Shown one piece after another: positions 62,450-64,000 of a stretch of 64,000 nucleotides of DNA. The DNA comes from Parapristionchus giblindavisi (taxonomy: Eukaryota; Nematoda; Chromadorea; Rhabditida; Diplogasteridae). Within the stretch, counting starts at the first letter, position 1; the number at the start of each line of letters is the position of its first letter. A model generated the notes under the pieces. That model searched no databases, had not been told where the DNA came from, and worked only from the letters and a program-made list of their open reading frames with translations. The stretch lies in NCBI GenBank assembly GCA_943737045.1, contig CALSFV010000287.1, positions 248,001-312,000 of the forward strand. The letters run 5' to 3'. Both the position numbers and the translations under genes were made by a program.

Positions 62450-62782
62450 CACGGCGGTTCAATGAAGAGAAATCCCTACATTTAACTTTGGCTTGAAGCC
62501 TCTTGCATTACGAAAAATCGGCAAAGTTGATTTGCACTGGGCGGGATTCGAACCTACGAGGTTCGGATAGATACACAAAAGCTCTACCCACTAAGCCATA
62601 TCGGCATGTCTCGCGAATCGTAAAACTCGATGATAGGTCTGGTCAGAAGCGAGCGCCCAGATACACCGTAGTCAACTTTCGCGCTGGGAGAACCTAGATG
62701 TTTTAGTGCTTATCATCACTCAGTTTGCGATACTTTCTTTTTCCGGCAAGAGCTTCTTAGTTACTATCATTGAGCGGCCGTG
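62450..62782 (-). mobile_element. 333-bp TIR element with an internal tRNA-like module, copy 2
   Basis: The inverted counterpart of 23391-23723, with the same length. The ends are CACGGCGGTTCAATGA (left) and TCATTGAGCGGCCGTG (right). TTAGC flanks it on both sides (62445-62449 and 62783-62787), a different 5-bp duplication from copy 1, so the two inserted independently. The A box and B box are intact on the minus strand. Confidence 0.9.
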
Positions 62783-62883
62783 TTAGCGTAGCTAAATCTC
62801 AATCAATTTTAATCGTTCACTCTTTAACCTTATTAAATTCTTCTTCTTTCTTTTGAAAAATCGTATTATTGAAAACTGTCCTG

Positions 62884-62961
62884 TGTGGGTCATCCTACTG
62901 ATGAGGCCCACCCCACACGGGCCGGTCCAGTGTCTAGGACCAGGGCCGAAACACTGGATCG
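62884..62961 (+). ncRNA. Hammerhead-ribozyme-like RNA with permuted strand order
   Basis: All conserved parts are present. CTGATGA at 62898-62904; GAA at 62948-62950 followed by A; cleavage triplet GTC at 62932-62934. Stem I: TCCTA 62893-62897 with TAGGA 62935-62939. Stem II: GGCCC 62905-62909 with GGGCC 62943-62947. Stem III: CGGTCCAGTGT 62923-62933 with ACACTGGATCG 62951-62961 (one G-T wobble). Each stem starts at exactly the junction position required by the hammerhead core. The order along the strand is core-1, cleavage strand, core-2, whereas an ordinary hammerhead needs core-1, core-2, cleavage strand in cyclic order. The predicted fold is therefore pseudoknotted, with CCA (62940-62942) joining stems I and II. 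Self-cleavage is inferred, not shown. It begins about 100 bp after the TIR element. Confidence 0.7.
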
Positions 62962-62972
62962 TTTTTTTTATC

Positions 62973-63760
62973 TCTAGATAGTCAGTCTTTACATAGTTTC
63001 TTTTCTAACACAACCTACTTTAAAACCATTCTTTCATTACTTTAACTCTAATTTCTATGAGCGAGAACTGGAGGGATTCAAACGCTGGAAAATGTAGGAG
63101 TGTCTGTCCCTTTATAGAATGGACAACATCTATCATCCGGTGGCGAACAAAAAAAAACGAGATAATGATCAGTATATTTTTTTTACAAAGCATCAAACAG
63201 ATTCTATGAATTATTAGGATGGAAAAAGATAAATAGCGTTGGTATCTCTGTTCGTTGTAAAAAAAAAAGAATGAGCATGCGAAGAAGAAGAGAAAATGAT
63301 GGATTCGGTCGCATAAAAGGAGATAGGAGAAGGGGAGCAATAACAAAGCAAGACTGGAGTAACACGAGGATAGGGGGTGGAGAGGGAGAGAAGGAGAGGG
63401 AGAGAGGGAGAGGGAGAGAGATAGAGGGAGAAGGAGAGGGAGAGGGATAGATAGGAATAGAGAAACTAATCAACTTGGCTCCTAAACAGACGAAAGAAGG
63501 CGAAACTTAGTAGGGACTAGAAAGGATACTGTTAGATAGATATATATCTCTTTCTCTTTCAATTCTATTTTTATCTTTTCTTCCTTCTGTTTTTATTCCA
63601 TTCCTGTAGTAGCTACTTTCATTAACTCTGTCCACTCCCAATATTCCAATCTTAACCTCTTTTTCTCTGCCTAATTTATCAAACATTTCGTAATTTTTAC
63701 ATTTTAGAATGTTTGATCGTCATTGTCTTTTTTTCGGGAATCGAAACGTAGACTTCGGAG

Positions 63761-63763
<3 letters not shown>
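62973..63763. other. No gene seen
   Basis: AT-rich on the left; GGGAGA hexamers at 63376-63450. The minus-strand frames here are compositional (Leu, Phe and Ser-rich). Confidence 0.5.

Positions 63764-63842
<79 letters not shown>
63764..63842 (+). repeat. (GA)n microsatellite
   Basis: About 39 GA units with two single-base interruptions. Confidence 0.95.
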
Positions 63843-63843
<1 letters not shown>

Positions 63844-64000
63844 TGAGAAAAGCTATGAATAAACTGTGAGTGACGAAAAGTCAAGTGATATACGAAAGAA
63901 GAGAAATAGAGAAGAGAGATAGAAGAGATCTAAAAAAGGAAAAGAACAGACGAAAAGACGACATGTCTAGTCTTTGGAATGAGAATTTAGATGGAGTGAA

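Noticed and set aside
62884..62961. An ordinary type I or type III hammerhead
   Set aside because: The cleavage strand lies between the two core strands, so neither topology is possible. Only the permuted reading uses all conserved parts.

Overview
The window looks like part of a nematode chromosome. All multi-exon genes have short introns with GT..AG borders and acceptors of the TTTCAG / TTTTTCAG type. The recognisable genes belong to families that are large or typical in nematodes: a TTBK/CK1-like kinase, an SH2 FER-like tyrosine kinase, a small cytosolic tyrosine phosphatase, a TWK-type K2P channel and an AAAP amino-acid transporter. Introns and intergenic DNA are full of short motifs (TACGGTAG, TACTGTAG and tandem GATCAAA) that suggest a Pristionchus-like diplogastrid, but this genus guess is an impression and was not tested.

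Layout. 1-1.8 kb: no gene. 1.8-3.45 kb: TTBK-like kinase (minus strand). 3.7-12.0 kb: a giant near-perfect inverted repeat (arms 3.9-4.0 kb, spacer 0.38 kb) carrying RTE-retrotransposon remnants, a MITE and a tRNA-like piece in both arms. 12.9-17.3 kb: SH2 FER-like tyrosine kinase and a protein tyrosine phosphatase, both minus. 18.2-21.1 kb: a fold-back element with TA target duplication, interrupted by a second fold-back element with its own target duplication. 21-27.3 kb: no convincing gene; one 333-bp TIR element with an internal tRNA-like module (second copy at 62.5 kb). 27.4-35.3 kb: 17-exon amino-acid transporter (plus). 35.3-37.9 kb: convergent intergenic DNA. 37.9-53.95 kb, all minus: a K2P potassium channel with a long cytosolic tail, then two tandem paralogous genes of unknown function, spaced 0.3 and about 0.9 kb, possibly an operon. 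54-64 kb: channel upstream region and gene-poor DNA with purine-rich satellites, MITEs and a hammerhead-ribozyme-like sequence at 62.89-62.96 kb.

The most unusual object is the last one. It has the three conserved hammerhead strands (CUGAUGA, GAA/A and a GUC site) with exactly registered stems I (5 bp), II (5 bp) and III (11 bp), but the strands occur in the order core-1, cleavage strand, core-2, which is not a circular permutation of any ordinary hammerhead. The fold would be pseudoknotted, with stems I and II clamped together by a CCA linker.

The left three genes are of families that are strongly expanded and sperm-enriched in C. elegans, so this side may be a male-germline signalling cluster. 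Exon borders of the transporter and the TTBK-like kinase were worked out to the base and keep the frame throughout; those of the other genes are approximate.
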